Source: Diplocarpon mali (lineage: Eukaryota > Ascomycota > Leotiomycetes > Helotiales > Drepanopezizaceae). From it: a stretch of DNA of 64,000 bases. The stretch covers positions 1,625 through 65,624 of the forward strand of contig JAENRP010000164.1 in assembly GCA_024741835.1 (NCBI GenBank). The letters run 5' to 3'. The position numbers and the translations under genes are program-made. How positions within the stretch are numbered: the stretch's first letter is position 1; the number at the start of each line of letters is the position of its first letter. The notes under the pieces were generated by a model, which saw only the letters and a program-made list of their open reading frames with translations, made no database searches and had not been told where the DNA came from. This document shows, piece by piece, positions 1 to 11,916 of the stretch.

Positions 1-1875
1 GGTCCCTCTCTCTGCGGGGGGAGGGGGATGCGGTTCAGAGGGAGCGGGGGGGGGGTCCGGCAAGAAGCAAGCGTCTCGCTCGCGCGGGGGGCCAGAGGCC
101 GCTCGCGCCGCGGCCTGCTCTCCCTGGCCTTCTCCTCCGGCCCCTGCCCCTCCTCTGCCCACCTCCCCCCGCGGCTCACGACGCCGACTTGTTCCCCCGG
201 GCTCCTGCGCGCGAGGCCCAACCCCCCCCCCCTCTCCTCGCAGCCACAGGGGGCGCCACGCTTCCCCAGCTGGTTCGCGCGTGGGGGGGCGCTGCGGGAG
301 GGATGTGCCGTGCCGCGCCGCGCCGTGCCGGACCCCGCCTCCGCCTCCTTACCCCCGCTCCCGTAGATGTCGAGGCGTCCGGAAACGGACGCGAGGTGGG
401 AAGCCTCCTCTCGCAGAGGGGTGCGNGGGGGGGGGGGGGGGGTAGCCTCTGCCAGCGAGAGAAGGTAGCCGCGGCGGCTGGGTCGAGCCGTCCCTGCGGC
501 CCCCGGGGGATGTGACGGGGGACTTCTCCGGAGAACGACACGAGACACGAGACACGAGCTCGCAGCGACGAGCGGACCACCCCTGGCAGATCGCCGCCAC
601 GGCCGCGGCCCGCAGTGGTTCGGGTCCGCCCGTGCTCCAGCTCCTCGTGCGTCTTGAACCTTCGCCTGTCTGGGAGGCGGCAAGGGACGACGAGGTTCGT
701 GCGTCCGAGGGATGCGTCTGGATACAGGGAGGAGTGGACCGTAAACCTAGGAGCGGGAGCGGGGAGCGGGGAGCGTGCCGTTGCTCGGGTCTAGAACTCC
801 CCCGCATCGGTCCAGAGCGCCTGGTGGGAGGGGGAGGGGGAGGGGGACGGGGAGCTCATCGCACGCTTCCCGCACGGCGTGGGGGACAGTGAGACCGCTC
901 TCTGCTGCGCCGAGGCAGGCCACCCACGCAGATGCCGGGGCGAGTCGCGGACGGCGCATGCGTTGATGCCGGATCGTAGTCTTGTGGAGACACCTCCGCC
1001 GAGACCCCAGATGAGCCTATACTCAGCGTCGCCCCTTCCGGCCAAGTATCCATATCTCCCGCTCCCTTCTCTGGTTCAAGGTGCTACGAGGTATCAACAA
1101 CTCCACGGAGATGGAGGGGGAAGCAAGCCTCAACTAACACCACATCACTCTACCTACCCAGAGACACCAAGCACACAGGCATTAGGATCACCATGGTTAG
1201 GCAGCCGCCTCTGCCTCACATGAAGAACGATCCAGTCGGCAGCTGAAGAAAGAAAATAGAGAGGAGCAGAAGAGCAGAGATATACGGCTAGCTAGTGGCT
1301 ACCAGGCACCCGCCTGCCCATCGGTATGAAAAGGCCTCCCCCTGTGATGTCCGTCTCCTCCCAGGTTGCCCAGAAGGGCATTCGAAATCCATTTCCTAGA
1401 AAGATTTCAGAGGCTTGAGCTCAGCCTCGAGCGCTGCAACAAAGGTATCCCATGCTCCGTAACGCCCGCCAGCCCGCTAAAACCAACACAAACACCACAT
1501 AGTTAACCCGTAGCAAAAGGAACAAGATCTAGCTGGAGCGAATCACTTCCAGTCAACGCCGCCCTCCTGACGGGAAAACCTGTTATGCCGAGCTTAGATC
1601 CCCATCTCGCGCTTTGTCCCGTCTCTGTCCCTCTGCCTGGGACGGATCGGTAATGAATTGGATATTAGTTGATCAGGGAAATTTGGATTTCGTAGCGCCA
1701 AGGAAGAGTGGAGGGGCGTGCCGTGACATGGGTCGGAAGGCCTGGGGTTCATTCGGCAGTGAGAAGGACCATATTGCTTGCAGAATAAGCTGATTTTAGA
1801 ATCCTCGTGGCACGGGCAGCGAGTCGCCTGAGTCAGAGAGTTTGCACAGCTGCCCAGGGCACCTTTGAAGCAGCG
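1..1875. other. GC-rich stretch without a supportable gene
   Basis: This stretch is strongly GC-rich in its first kilobase, with long G runs near 44-55 and 427-442. Open frames exist on both strands, but they overlap one another, are low in complexity and match no family I recognise. An undetermined base sits at 426 inside a G run. From about 1200 the composition becomes more balanced and leads into the 3' flank of the stress-protein gene that ends at 1876. I see no RNA gene and no mobile element. Confidence 0.6.
426..426. other. Undetermined base in a G homopolymer
   Basis: A single N precedes sixteen G. It points to an unresolved homopolymer length. Confidence 0.9.
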
Positions 1876-4594
1876 TCAGTCGACCTTCGCAGCAGCCAAG
1901 CTCTTAACAGCCGGATTCGCCAGGTTGTTGGCGAGCCTGATGGCTGGCCGTTTATATTTCGTGTGTTTCTTGAGACGCTTGCGTGCAACCATCACGGGGA
2001 CAGAGGACTTGGTGACGAGATAGTTGGAGAAGGAGCCAAGAATCACGCTGCGGGTCTGTCAGCTGCTGTTGCGTGGCATCATCGATTCGGGCGTCTCTCA
2101 ACCGATGTACGAGAGAGTGGTGGGTAGGAATACATACCCCTTGAGCTGGCTCTGCCCCCTGCTCCCCAAGATAACCATTGTAGGAGAGATGTAGTCAATC
2201 ACTTCTGTGATGAGATGCTTCGGGCTCTTGCAATGGATCACCTCAATCACAACCTTGACCTGCAGCTTTGTCTTGCGCAGGAGCTTCGAGACTCTCTCGG
2301 TGATGTCCTGTACAGCCCGGTGCCGCTCCTGCTCTGCCTTGCCCCTTTCCCGGCCCACAGGGCTTGTACTGGCACTGTGGGTGTTCAACGCGAAGCTGGG
2401 GCCCAGGGGGCTGAGCGCAATCGCCGGCCCATGGACTGAGATCGATGATGACGTTTTCGATGCCGCTTCGGTAGCGACCATCTGTTCCTTTGTTTTGACC
2501 TCACCGAAACTGGCCTCGACGGATGCGATGCCGACATCCTCGTCCACGCAATAAATGGCAAGCAGTGAATCGCCGTCTCGGAGTACGGTGCCGACCGTCC
2601 ATTCCAGGGCGTGGGCGGCCTCGTCGCTGAGATCTGTGGCAACCAGGTATTTCCGCACTCGGCGCTGGCGATCTTGGGCTTCCTGCTGCATCTTGGCGAA
2701 ATCACCTCGATAGATTGTACGAACACAGCGACTCGAAGCGGGTGTAGATATTATAGGCGTCATGTTGACGGAGAGCTTCTGCGCACGCTTGATGTCGGTA
2801 AATTCCTGTTCAACATCGGAGTCGACCGGCGTGTTCAGCCCAGATGTGTTTTCGTCGAAGCTTGTCCAGGGATGTACGCGGGGCTTGCTGGGTCTCGATT
2901 GGCGATCTCCGGTTGGCTTCGTGACGGTTATCTCGGGTTCGAGAAGGGATCGTACTTTGTATGGCTCTCGTTGAGCAGCGACTTGTTCGCCTGCGAATGG
3001 TTAGGAGAATCGCTTTGGGTGTAAAGGCATGATACGAACGTTCTTCCTCAGCAGCAGCCATTCGACTTTGAGGTTGCGGTGGTTCCCTCTCTCTACTCCT
3101 ACCAACGGTCCACGCACCAGGCTCGGGCTGCTCTTGTCCAGTCTTGTCCCTCCTTCTGCCCCTGTGGTGGGCATCGTCCGAGACGCTGTCGTCATCTTCG
3201 CTGCTGTCCATGATGGCGCCCTCTCCATCGACGGTGCTGTAGTCCTTCTCCAGCCCAGCGCCATTCGAATAGGGAATATTGAGACTGTTTGTGCGGTTGC
3301 GCTGTCTCTCGCCCAGAGACGAGAGCCCACCACCCGACCTGACGAGATTTGCATCAGACAGCCTGCGGTATGCCGTAGTCATGTCGATTACTCTCCCATC
3401 TTTCGTCTTGAACTTCGAGGTATCTGTACTCACAGAGGCGGATCGCAGGATCGATCGACCGACGGGGGATTTCGATTTCGAGTTCCTGGTACCTGTGGAG
3501 GCATTCGAGAGGCGTCGTTGTCGGTCCTTGGGATCCCCAAAGAAGCCTATGGTCCCTCCCCTGACCACCTCTGCCATGGCGGAAGTTCTCTTCCCTGCTA
3601 GGGTAACTCGCTTGGGGGATATGGGTCCACCAGCTCTACTTGGCATATACCCAGAAAACTGGTACGCCGACTCTGGGTCTCTGCTGGTCGGAGAGGCTCT
3701 GGGTCCGAAGAAAGCTGGCTTGGAGGTCGCATCGAAGACGCTTCTGTGGGGGAGGCCGTGGTGGTCCACCAGCGCTCTACGGGTCTTCTCCTCGATCGGA
3801 AACAATACCTCACTCCGTGCCGAGGCAGTCGATGAGCGCTTCTTGCCAGCTTTATGGCCTATGTAGCTGGTGCTGTACCCGTCACCAGCCACGTCCAACA
3901 TGTCTTGAAATGGCGACGAGGCATCTAGCATGCTCTGGATATTCTGCGAGTCTTGTCGCCCCGGGATCGAGACAAACGGGCCGTTGGTCCCCGCGAGCGA
4001 CACCTTCCGAGGAGCCCAGTCTTCGTCATCAACGTCGAGCATACTGCGCACAGCCGGTTGTGGCGCTGGATATGGGGATCTCCGAGCCATCTGCGAGGCT
4101 GAGCGCGGAGGTAGTAGGACGTCCATCCCGTGTGTTCCATCCTTCCAATCCTCGTCATCAACATCTAGCATACTCTGTGCAGCCGGTTGTGGAGCTATAT
4201 ATGGGGATGTCCGAGCCATCTGCGAGGCTGAGCGCGGAGGTAGTAGGACGTCAACCCCGTCTGTTCCATCCTTCCAATCCTCATCATCGATGTCTAGCAT
4301 GCTCCGTGCAGCCGATAGTGGCGCCACATATGGGGATCTCTTGGCCCTCTGCGACGCGGACCGCAGAGGTAGGAGGACGTCCATCCCATCTATTCCATCC
4401 TTCCAATCCTCATCGTCGATATCTAGCATACTCCGCACGGGTGACTGTCGCACCATGAAGGGCGATGTCGCTGGCAATTTCTTCCCCGAGCCGGAAGATA
4501 CTCGATGGAGCTGCTCCGACGCCTCCAGTAAGGCCCGAACATCGTGCATCTCCTCATCCAAGGCCGCCTCTATGGACATCTGTGGTTTCGGCAT
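1876..4594 (-). CDS. Universal stress protein (UspA-fold) with internal tandem repeats
   Basis: Three exons are inferred on the minus strand: 3040-4594, 2138-2990 and 1876-2047, giving about 859 residues. The C-terminal part, from about residue 632, is a Usp domain: it begins KYLVATDLSDEAAHALEW and ends with the nucleotide-binding style run MVILGSRGQSQLKG, then across the last intron VILGSFSNYLVTKSSVPVMV. The N-terminal half is disordered and Ser/Arg-rich. It holds four copies of a 43-residue unit headed by SMLDIDDEDW (about residues 51-195), then two looser MLD motifs. Intron 2 (2048-2137) has GTATGT, a CTGAC branch site and CAG. Intron 1 (2991-3039) uses GTTCGT and a CTAAC branch; its donor is the least certain boundary, but it is the one that joins the frames. 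Members of this family are cytosolic stress-response proteins that often bind ATP. The role of the repeat region is unknown. Confidence 0.85.
4024..4440 (-). repeat. 129-bp in-frame tandem repeat in the stress-protein gene
   Basis: Units begin near 4024, 4153, 4282 and 4411, exactly 129 bp apart, so each unit is 43 codons. Read on the minus strand, each opens with R/Q-SMLD-I/V-DDEDW and continues with a KDG..DV run, LLPPRSASQMAR and a SPY.AP tail. The unit nearest the C-terminus keeps only the SMLDVDDEDW head. Differences between copies are mostly conservative, so the protein repeat is being kept. Confidence 0.9.
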
Positions 4595-6010
4595 GTTGGC
4601 GATAGCTGCAAGCCTCCTGCGCCGCGGCTGCCGACACTTGTCAGGTGTCGGTTGTGCTTCCCGTCGTCGCTACTCGGTGTGGGCGGTTATCGGTGGAGTT
4701 GTGGCAAGAGTGCCTCGAAAGCGTAGGCGTTATCGGTTTATGAACTTTCGTGGTTGTTTTTTCATTTGAAGAAACTGCATTGTGTGGTGAGGAAGATTCA
4801 ACCAGCTCTCCGCGATGCGCTCAGGTCATTGCTCCAGCCGTGCTGTTGCCTGCGGTTTCCGTGTCACGGGAGACGGTGAGGAGGGGGGAGAGAGAAGACT
4901 CAACCGGCCTTAGCAGCCGCAAGCGGCAGAGGGCCGGGCTGATGAGGTGTATCTTCCCTGACAAGAGGAGTGTGCGCCACGCTGCTCGACAATCTCGAGG
5001 TGGTGGAGGGAGGGACAGTCCTTAATAGTCCCGGGCTTGGGGGTGTGTTTGCGGGCGTCCTCGGATGAAGCTCCAGACGACTGGCCCACGCTACCTGAGA
5101 ATATCAGCGCTTTGGCAGTCGCACGTCTCGGGTCTCGATTTCTCTTGCTGGAGGATGGGTGGGCAGGTGGGCAGAAGAAGGAAGCGTGTGGTAGTGGCGG
5201 AACAAAGAAGAAGCCGATGTTGAAAGATGAAGCTGAGGCTGGAGGGCTGGAAGGGGTGGAGCTCTCTCCACCCTGGCATCGAGTCCAAGTACAGACCGAG
5301 GATGTCAAGCAGGAGCAGCACAGCATGGGTTTAGCGCCTTCGGGAGTGCTTGCGGCGCAGGCGGGGAAGAGGCTACTTAAGAGTCAAAGTATATTCACGG
5401 GCCAAGGCCAGCGAGATGGATTGCATGTGCAGATGCTTCGGAAGCGAGGTTCCAGGTCCAGAATGAGAGGTCCAGATGTGAGGAGAGTCCACCGCCATCC
5501 TCTCGTACCACCCCGTGCCGTCCCACACCACACGCACAACAAGACACATAGCATCCAAAGCAGCACAGCTCACCGGATATCTATCCTGCTCGGACATGCA
5601 CTCGGACCCGCCCGATCTCAATGATCTCATGCTGGCAAGTCCCGACTACGGAACCAGCCCATCCGCCGCGGGGGGGTTTTTTTTTTAAAAAAACTTCTCC
5701 CGCCCACAAGATCTGCGGCATAATTTACTCGAGTAGGTGCCTCCAACTCTGTCACAAACCACGCACGATACTAAACTCTGACAAGCTGCAAGCAACGCCA
5801 CACACCACCCACACCGCACGCAAATCACCAGATGGCCTTGCCGTCTTGGCTGGCGGATTTCACCGGTGTCCTCCCCCCTTTGCCCGCCAGGCTCGCGAGA
5901 AGGGGAGGCCTGTCAGCGAAGATGGCGGCCTCGCGAGGGGCTGCTGGTTGGAAAGGAGATAAGAGGGAGAGATCTTGGCTGCGTTGCTGCGCCCGGCGTC
6001 TCTTGGTGCC

Positions 6011-6058
6011 AAGAGGAGGAGGAGGAGGAGGAGGAGGAGGAGGAGGAGGAAGAGGAGG
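6011..6058. repeat. (GGA)n microsatellite
   Basis: About fifteen nearly uninterrupted GGA/GAG trinucleotides form a purine-only strand of almost 50 bases. Open frames through it encode only poly-Gly, poly-Glu or, on the other strand, poly-Ser or poly-Leu, which argues against coding use. Confidence 0.95.
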
Positions 6059-6652
6059 CCAACCGGATGAGAATCTGATTGCGAGACGTGCCCTGGTGGA
6101 CTCGGTACCGTAGTGGTGCTGGCATCCCGACGGGCCATGCAACCTTTTCTTCTCGGAATGATAAACCGCAGGCGCGCGTGTGTGTGTACACCTAGGTCTC
6201 TTATACACCCTAGCTCGTTCGGGTGGAAACGAGGTCTGAGCAAGGCACGATCTCTCGTATATTTCTCTGCCTCCACTCTCCTCTTCCCTCCTGATCTTCT
6301 GTTGTCACGAACGGACGGTTGCAAGAGGCATCTCTACTACGGTCAAGGTCGCATTGACACGGGGTGCTGCTGACCCGGGAGCTGGCCCGACTCTGCTGGA
6401 GTCGGGCGCGGTAATGGGCCTCGAAGGCCCTCCCAGAACTCGCAGAGCCCGCGTGGTCGAGGTGAAACATGGTTCGCACGATGACAAGGCTGATAGCCGA
6501 GTCCGTTTCGCCGATCAGATACCTTCGCGCGTGGGGTTCGCCATTCCTCTGGCGTGCGCATCTCCCCTCGAGCCCGCCTGTGGTGGGGCCTCGCTTTTCT
6601 CTCTGAGTTTGTTTACATTTGCGAGGCATACGATGCCGCGCAAGAGTCGTGG

Positions 6653-6653
6653 N
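6653..6653. other. Undetermined base in a G homopolymer
   Basis: A single N lies inside a run of more than a dozen G, like the one at 426. Local length is probably wrong. Confidence 0.9.
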
Positions 6654-8052
6654 GGGGGGGGGGGGAGGAGTAACAAGTCATCAGCAAGCAAGGGGACCAG
6701 AAAGGTGCTCACTCATCCCTGAACGCGCCACGCGCCACGCGCTCGTCTATCCATTCGGCTTGGCGGGGGCTAAAGGGCTCCTTGGAAAGTGCGGGGGAAT
6801 GGAGGCGACGGACTCTTTTGTCTCGCCCCCGCCGGCAGATGGGAAATCACAAGAAGGCATGGAAACGCGCAGATTCTAGCCATTCAGAGAAGCAGGCCGA
6901 GCAGGCCGACTGCGGTGCACCTTGCCGCACCCACACGAGAGCGGTCTGGAGCTCGTCTGGCAAGTCGGAAATGCTCGGGGATCCCGCTCTTCGATTCAGT
7001 CCTGACCAAGAGGGTGTGAAGACCTCAGTTGCGGATAGATTCCTGGCTCCGAACACGCCACGCTTGGTCCTGGGCCTGAAGCTTCTGCAGCAGAATCGTA
7101 GGTTTCTGTCATGGATCTGCCACATCGGCCTAAAACCGTGCCTAACCGAGGGATCCGAGCAGGAGCCCGGGAGGGGAGCCGTTTTACCGTAGAGGCTTCG
7201 TCGCAGGCCAGCTTGACATCATACGGGCGTGCTACTCGGGGTAGTTCGCGACGTGTGTTTGCAGGGCGGAATATTCTTGCATGTATGGATTAGAGAAATG
7301 TGACCCGGGGATGAGGGGGTTGCTCAGCTCAACCTCGGCAATTTGACGAGAATGTGTTGATGCTACAACTCTCCCGGGATTCGAGGTCAATTCTTGACTC
7401 CCTCATACCGAAAATACAGGCCCGGAGCCTCTTCTCTGTCCGCAGGCGTCTCTCCTCTCAGACCCAGGTTGGAATGTCATCTGCCATCATATGTAATACG
7501 CTCGAGCTTCATTCCCATCCAAATTCCAGGATAAACACACGTCAAGCGAGCGCATACCCGTATTCTTGAGATCAACGCCCCTTACAGTCCTCCCAGCCCC
7601 TGCGACTGACAGGTTACAATAGTTGACTGCTGCACTTCCAAGGGGTTTTTTTTAAAAATAAAAAATTCACCTCAAGTGGTTCCACAAACGGACAGACGAT
7701 TATTCCACTGCTGTGCCGGGGAAAGAAGGACATTACTATGGGAGCTGAATGCTCAAAGCCGAGTGGCTAGAAGACGACCCGATGCGTGATCGACTGCACT
7801 CGAGATTGGAATTAGTCAACTGAAAGGTTTCCAGCATCCGACTTTCGGTTCGAAGCCGTCGGCTTGCTTGGCCTGCTCTTCTCAGTGGTTGGAATCCGCA
7901 CTCGCCCGTAGATTCCGGCCCGGGCTCTGGGCAAGCGTCGGCGGGGGAGAGAAGCGAATTGGACGCTGAAAAGGACGGGGAAAAAGAAAGTCCCGCGGGG
8001 GTCCAGGTGCGAGTCCCCTAGGAAAAAGAAAGCGTTGAAAGCCGTTCGGAGA

Positions 8053-8262
8053 GCAGGCGAAGCCAATCGAGCATCCGGGAGTCGATCATGACCAGGGCCG
8101 CAAGCCGCTGCAAAGCACGACTTTCTACTGTAGCCACTCACCCGAGCAAGCGAGGCAACCCGAGCATCCGGGGAGTCGATCACAGCCGGGGCCGCCAGCC
8201 GCTGCAAAGGACGAATTGCTTCCCCACGGACAGAAGCAAGCGAGGCAACCCGGACGGAGAGC
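8053..8262. repeat. Imperfect direct repeat, period about 91-93 bp
   Basis: The words GAGCATCCGGGAGTCGATCA and CGCAAGCCGCTGCAAAG, starting at 8069 and 8099, recur in near-identical form at 8162 and 8191. The flanking word GCAAGCGAGGCAACCC occurs at 8145 and 8236, with a diverged copy at 8053. This gives two to three diverged copies. On the minus strand the copies stay in the same frame (31 codons) with a recurring D-A-R-V/L-A-S-L motif, but no family is recognisable, so I leave it as a repeat. Confidence 0.7.
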
Positions 8263-9219
8263 CAAGAGAAGAGACGAGGCGCGGCAGACATCCACCGCAA
8301 AGAAACGGACGAATCCTCACCATTCGGAGAGGCCAGCGAGGCCCCTCGGAATGCTTCGAACCCCGGGCCACGCCCGCCCAAAATAGATCGGTGGATTCTC
8401 CCGAGCGCAAGGAAAGCCGCCCCGGATGGTCTCGTCCCTCAGCGGCTCTTGGCACCTCCGTATCGCTCCCGGACAAGGGACACAGCCAGAGACGACGCGG
8501 CGGAGAGAGAGAGCGCGCCGGGGCTCGCTGCTCGGCAACCTCGAGACCTCGCTACCGGATCTCGAACGTCCCCGACGGCGGCAGGACTCGCGGCATCGCT
8601 GGGCCGCCCGGGGCGACGGCGTCGTTCGCGGCGGATGCGAAGTCGCGCCGTCGCAGCCGAGGAGCAGAGGAACAACCAAGCCAGCCTCTCGCGCGTCCGG
8701 CATGGGCTCGGCCATCCCGCACCAGGACCTTGGCGTTCCCCCCGGGCCGCGCGCTCGCCGTCGGATGCCGCGTCGCCCGGCCGAGCTCTGCACAAATCCC
8801 GTCCGGATTTCCGGTCTTTATGCCTCTTCCCCCCCTTTCCCGGGCCAACGCGAGCTCGGGAACGGAGAGCGAGCGGGGGCGGCGACCACTCCGCCGCGCA
8901 TTGCTGGCATCGTACTCGGATCCCGTCGCGCCCGCCCCCCCCGGCCCCCTTCACGATTCCGTGTTTGGGAGAAGACCTGCCAACCCTACCTGGGAGGAAT
9001 AAAAAAATAAAAAAAAAAATAACCCCCGATCGTGGGCGTTGCGCCACGACAACCCCTCCGGCAAACCGGCATCTCCTCAGCCACGACAGAGAAAACCCTC
9101 GAACCGGATTTCCGCCCCCAGCCCCCCCCTCCCACCAGACATCAGGCGCAGAAAAACCTACCGGTGATATAATGACCTTCGAGACTCTGCATACCCGGCT
9201 CGCGCTCGGCTCGCCTTCG

Positions 9220-9243
9220 CTCTCGCTCTCTCGCTCTCTCGCT
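9220..9243. repeat. (CTCTCG)n microsatellite
   Basis: CTCTCG is repeated about four times, preceded by looser CTCG-rich sequence from about 9199. Confidence 0.85.
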
Positions 9244-10054
9244 TAGATATCGACTCCCCCCAAATATCATAGGGGAGGGTGCTAACCGGCGCGCGTGAAG
9301 CCCGTGGGTGGTTTGCGAAAGTCGAAAACATGTCGGCATGTCGGGGGCGGATGTGGTGGGTACGGAGCGCCCGAGTTGCATCAGCCGGTAGAACACAAAC
9401 ACACGGGCTTGTAAGACTCCCTGAGACCTACTGCGAATTGTGCGGACGAACGTTGTCATCCAGATGAGGATGAAAGTCGTATTCGTCAGAATATGTCGTG
9501 GCAACCCGAGAAAAGTTGATCGTACCGCGTACCATTCTTGTGAATACGGAGATCGATCTATCGAGATTCTAAAGCAGTGAATGCACCGCGTAGCTTTTGC
9601 ACGATGAGACCGACTTCAGGCACGTAGCCTCCTCTCTCTTCGCTGACGCGCCCCCCACCCCTGGCGTCATGCGTTGCGTGATGTGATGGTAAACAAAATA
9701 CTGGATTTCACCTCTTCCCTGTCTCGTCTCGTGCCAACTACTGTCTCTCGGGCTGGATATGTGTGCGGCGGCAGTGATAAGAAGAGACGAGACGATCTCG
9801 GAGCAGCTGACGTTGGGTTGGCGACCCCGACAACTGCACAGGGCCACGGCATCAGATCGTGGGCATCTGCTCTCGACACCCCCTGCGACAGACTGGCGCT
9901 GGCTACGTAGACACCGCCAACTGCAAAGAGCTATGCATTCCAGTGACTATCGGAACCTCCTGCCAAGGCCCACCCAGTCGTCAGGTTTGCTTTTTGGGGC
10001 CGAAAATTACAATATGATACATGGCAAAAGCCCCGCCCGCAAACACGCACACAT

Positions 10055-11248
10055 TTACGTGCGTTTCCTCCAGGCTTTCTTCATGAGATTAGCTCTCGCC
10101 GAGGTCCCTGTCTTGTGCACAAGCTCCCTCTTGACCCAAGCGCTGCTCTTACCCTCCACCACACTAATGATCTCGCTCGCGACCCGCTGGGCAAACTGGC
10201 CGCGTCCGCTCCCCCTCGACTCTTTCTTGTTGGCCGCGTCCAGAATCCACTGCACGGCTTGCCGTCTCCGCTGTCTGAGGCCGAGCGGGACGGGGAGCTG
10301 CAGCGCGGCGCCTCCACCGGCAGCCCCTTTCAAAGAGCGGATTCGAAGGAGGGGTGCGACGGAGTCGATCGCAACGGTGAGGTAGCCGATGGGGTCCAGT
10401 GGGAGGTGGGAAGGAGGAGGGCTGCCGGGCAGGAGGGGCCGTGCTGGATTGGTGACGGGGGGGGAGGCGGTGCGGAGCTGGTTGAGGATGAAGGACATAT
10501 TCTGCCCAGAAAGCATGTTAGCACAGCTACCTGATACAATGCGGACGGCGGAGAGAGGAAGAGGATGCCGATTCTGCGCAGTCAAAAGACTGCAGAATGA
10601 AAGCCGAGAACTGACGGCCCTACCCTCTGGGCAACGCTCAATTTGCCATGCCTCATCAGAAGCGTCGTGACCTGCGATACAACCGGGTCATATCTATACT
10701 TCAAATTCCCGTCCGCTGGTATTGGGAGGTCAGGCAGCCCGAATCGGTGGCCAAGCTTTACTGGGTCCGAGGCGTGGCCGCCAGTCGAGATGTTTTGCAG
10801 TTGGCCTAGAGCGAGCAGGTTCGCAAAGGAGGTACTGTCTGCAGCATCGGCTTTCGAATCCTCCATTTTCTCCTTGATGATCTCGGGTGCCTTCTTTCGG
10901 CTCTCGTCGTCTCTTTCAAGAATCTGTATAGTGAGTGTCAGTCTCCGGGTAGTACTGATGTCATCAAGAGTCAATGCTCTGACATGATATCAAGCTCCGT
11001 ACCTCTTGAACAGGTGTTCCCTGACCCAAATCAGGCGTCGTCTCCCCCTTTATCCTGCCCATATCTGCAGCCTCCTCGCTCACATGTCCGAGGACCTCCT
11101 CGTTCGGGCCAGTGGGCTTCTCCTTCTCATCCACAAATGCCCTCCTGGGGACGGTGGGTAGGATGCGCGGTTGGGACGAGGCAACTGGTTGGCGCGAGCG
11201 GAAAGGAAGCGTTCGGCTCGCGCCTATTACGTTCAATCGTGGAGGCAT
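10055..11248 (-). CDS. Mitochondrial small-subunit ribosomal protein uS7m
   Basis: Three exons on the minus strand (11003-11248, 10624-10923, 10055-10501) encode about 330 residues. Intron 1 (10924-11002) has GTACGG/CAG and intron 2 (10502-10623) has GTAGGG/CAG; both are phase 0 and restore one frame. The C-terminal two-thirds is an S7 fold. Markers are LLMRHGKLSVAQRNMSFIL, the proline-rich insertion typical of fungal mitochondrial S7, SVAPLLRIRSLKG and the C-terminal RRRQAVQWILDAA followed by a basic helix ending LMKKAWRKRT. In the mitoribosome this protein binds the 3' major domain of the small-subunit rRNA and nucleates the head. The Arg/Ser-rich N-terminus suits a mitochondrial targeting peptide. 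I chose the ATG at 11248 (MPPRLNVIGASR); an in-frame ATG at 11305 would extend it by 19 residues. Yeast calls this protein Rsm7. Confidence 0.9.
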
Positions 11249-11916
11249 CGAAGCAGTGTGTGGATGGGAACGGACTTGTCGTCCACTCCACGATTGAAGC
11301 TTCAAAATTAGTCAAGTTCTGCCTTATCAGGCGTCAACTACTTTTGGTGGGACAACAGGCGGCGGCACGGATCCGCGCCTCCCAGGGTGATCGTTGTCGA
11401 GTTGGCGAAACCGGGATCCGGGGTTTTCTTGTCAGGACGTTGAAAAGACGTTCCTCAGATCTCAATGTTTACGCTCCCCTTACCTCCAGGACATTCTTCA
11501 TCCACCAAATTTCACGCTCGGAATCACGTCAGCCGAGCCGAAACGCCGGGTAATTTTAATGCGCGAGGGGGGAGGAGCATCGATGTGAGGATTCCAGTAG
11601 AGGTCTGTATACGAGAATCTCAAGACAGTGCGGAAGACACACAAAACAACCAAAACAAAAAGTCTACCATTTTTTTCCCAGCCCACGAGTCCGAGAAGGC
11701 TGAAGCACAATATTCCGCGCGCCATTAACTCTTCCAACTCCATGCCCTAATCCAGACCCGTCCTGTTGAGTCCGTCGACGCCAGTAGCCCTCTTCACATT
11801 GCGCCTGCCCATGCACTACATCCCGTCGGTGGTTTCTTCACGGCCCTCATATCCTACAGGTACAGGTCGAGAAATTTCGTTGGAGGTCTACCTAGTAGCC
11901 GTGACGACACAGCCGC
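11249..11916. other. Gap between uS7m and the dsRNA-binding gene
   Basis: This holds the promoter side of uS7m and the 3' flank of the small dsRNA-binding gene. Open frames here are short and shift strand. I see nothing else that can be supported. Confidence 0.5.

Larger units (their letters stand above)
4595..10054. other. 5.4-kb region without a supportable gene
   Basis: Composition is GC-rich, with homopolymer and trinucleotide runs. Open frames of up to about 300 codons occur around 8088-9246 on both strands and in overlapping frames, which is expected in GC-rich low-complexity DNA; none shows a domain, convincing splice structure or family resemblance. The region holds a GGA microsatellite at 6011-6058, an undetermined base in a G run at 6653, an imperfect repeat of about 92 bp at 8053-8262 and a CTCTCG microsatellite at 9220-9243. 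I see no tRNA, rRNA or transposase. Confidence 0.55.

Noticed and set aside
5866..6324. Frames with poly-Glu, poly-Gly, poly-Leu and poly-Ser
   Set aside because: They are translations of the GGA microsatellite at 6011-6058.
8088..9246. Long plus- and minus-strand open frames of 190-300 codons
   Set aside because: They overlap in several frames in GC-rich low-complexity sequence, have Arg/Pro/Ser-rich translations and show no domain.
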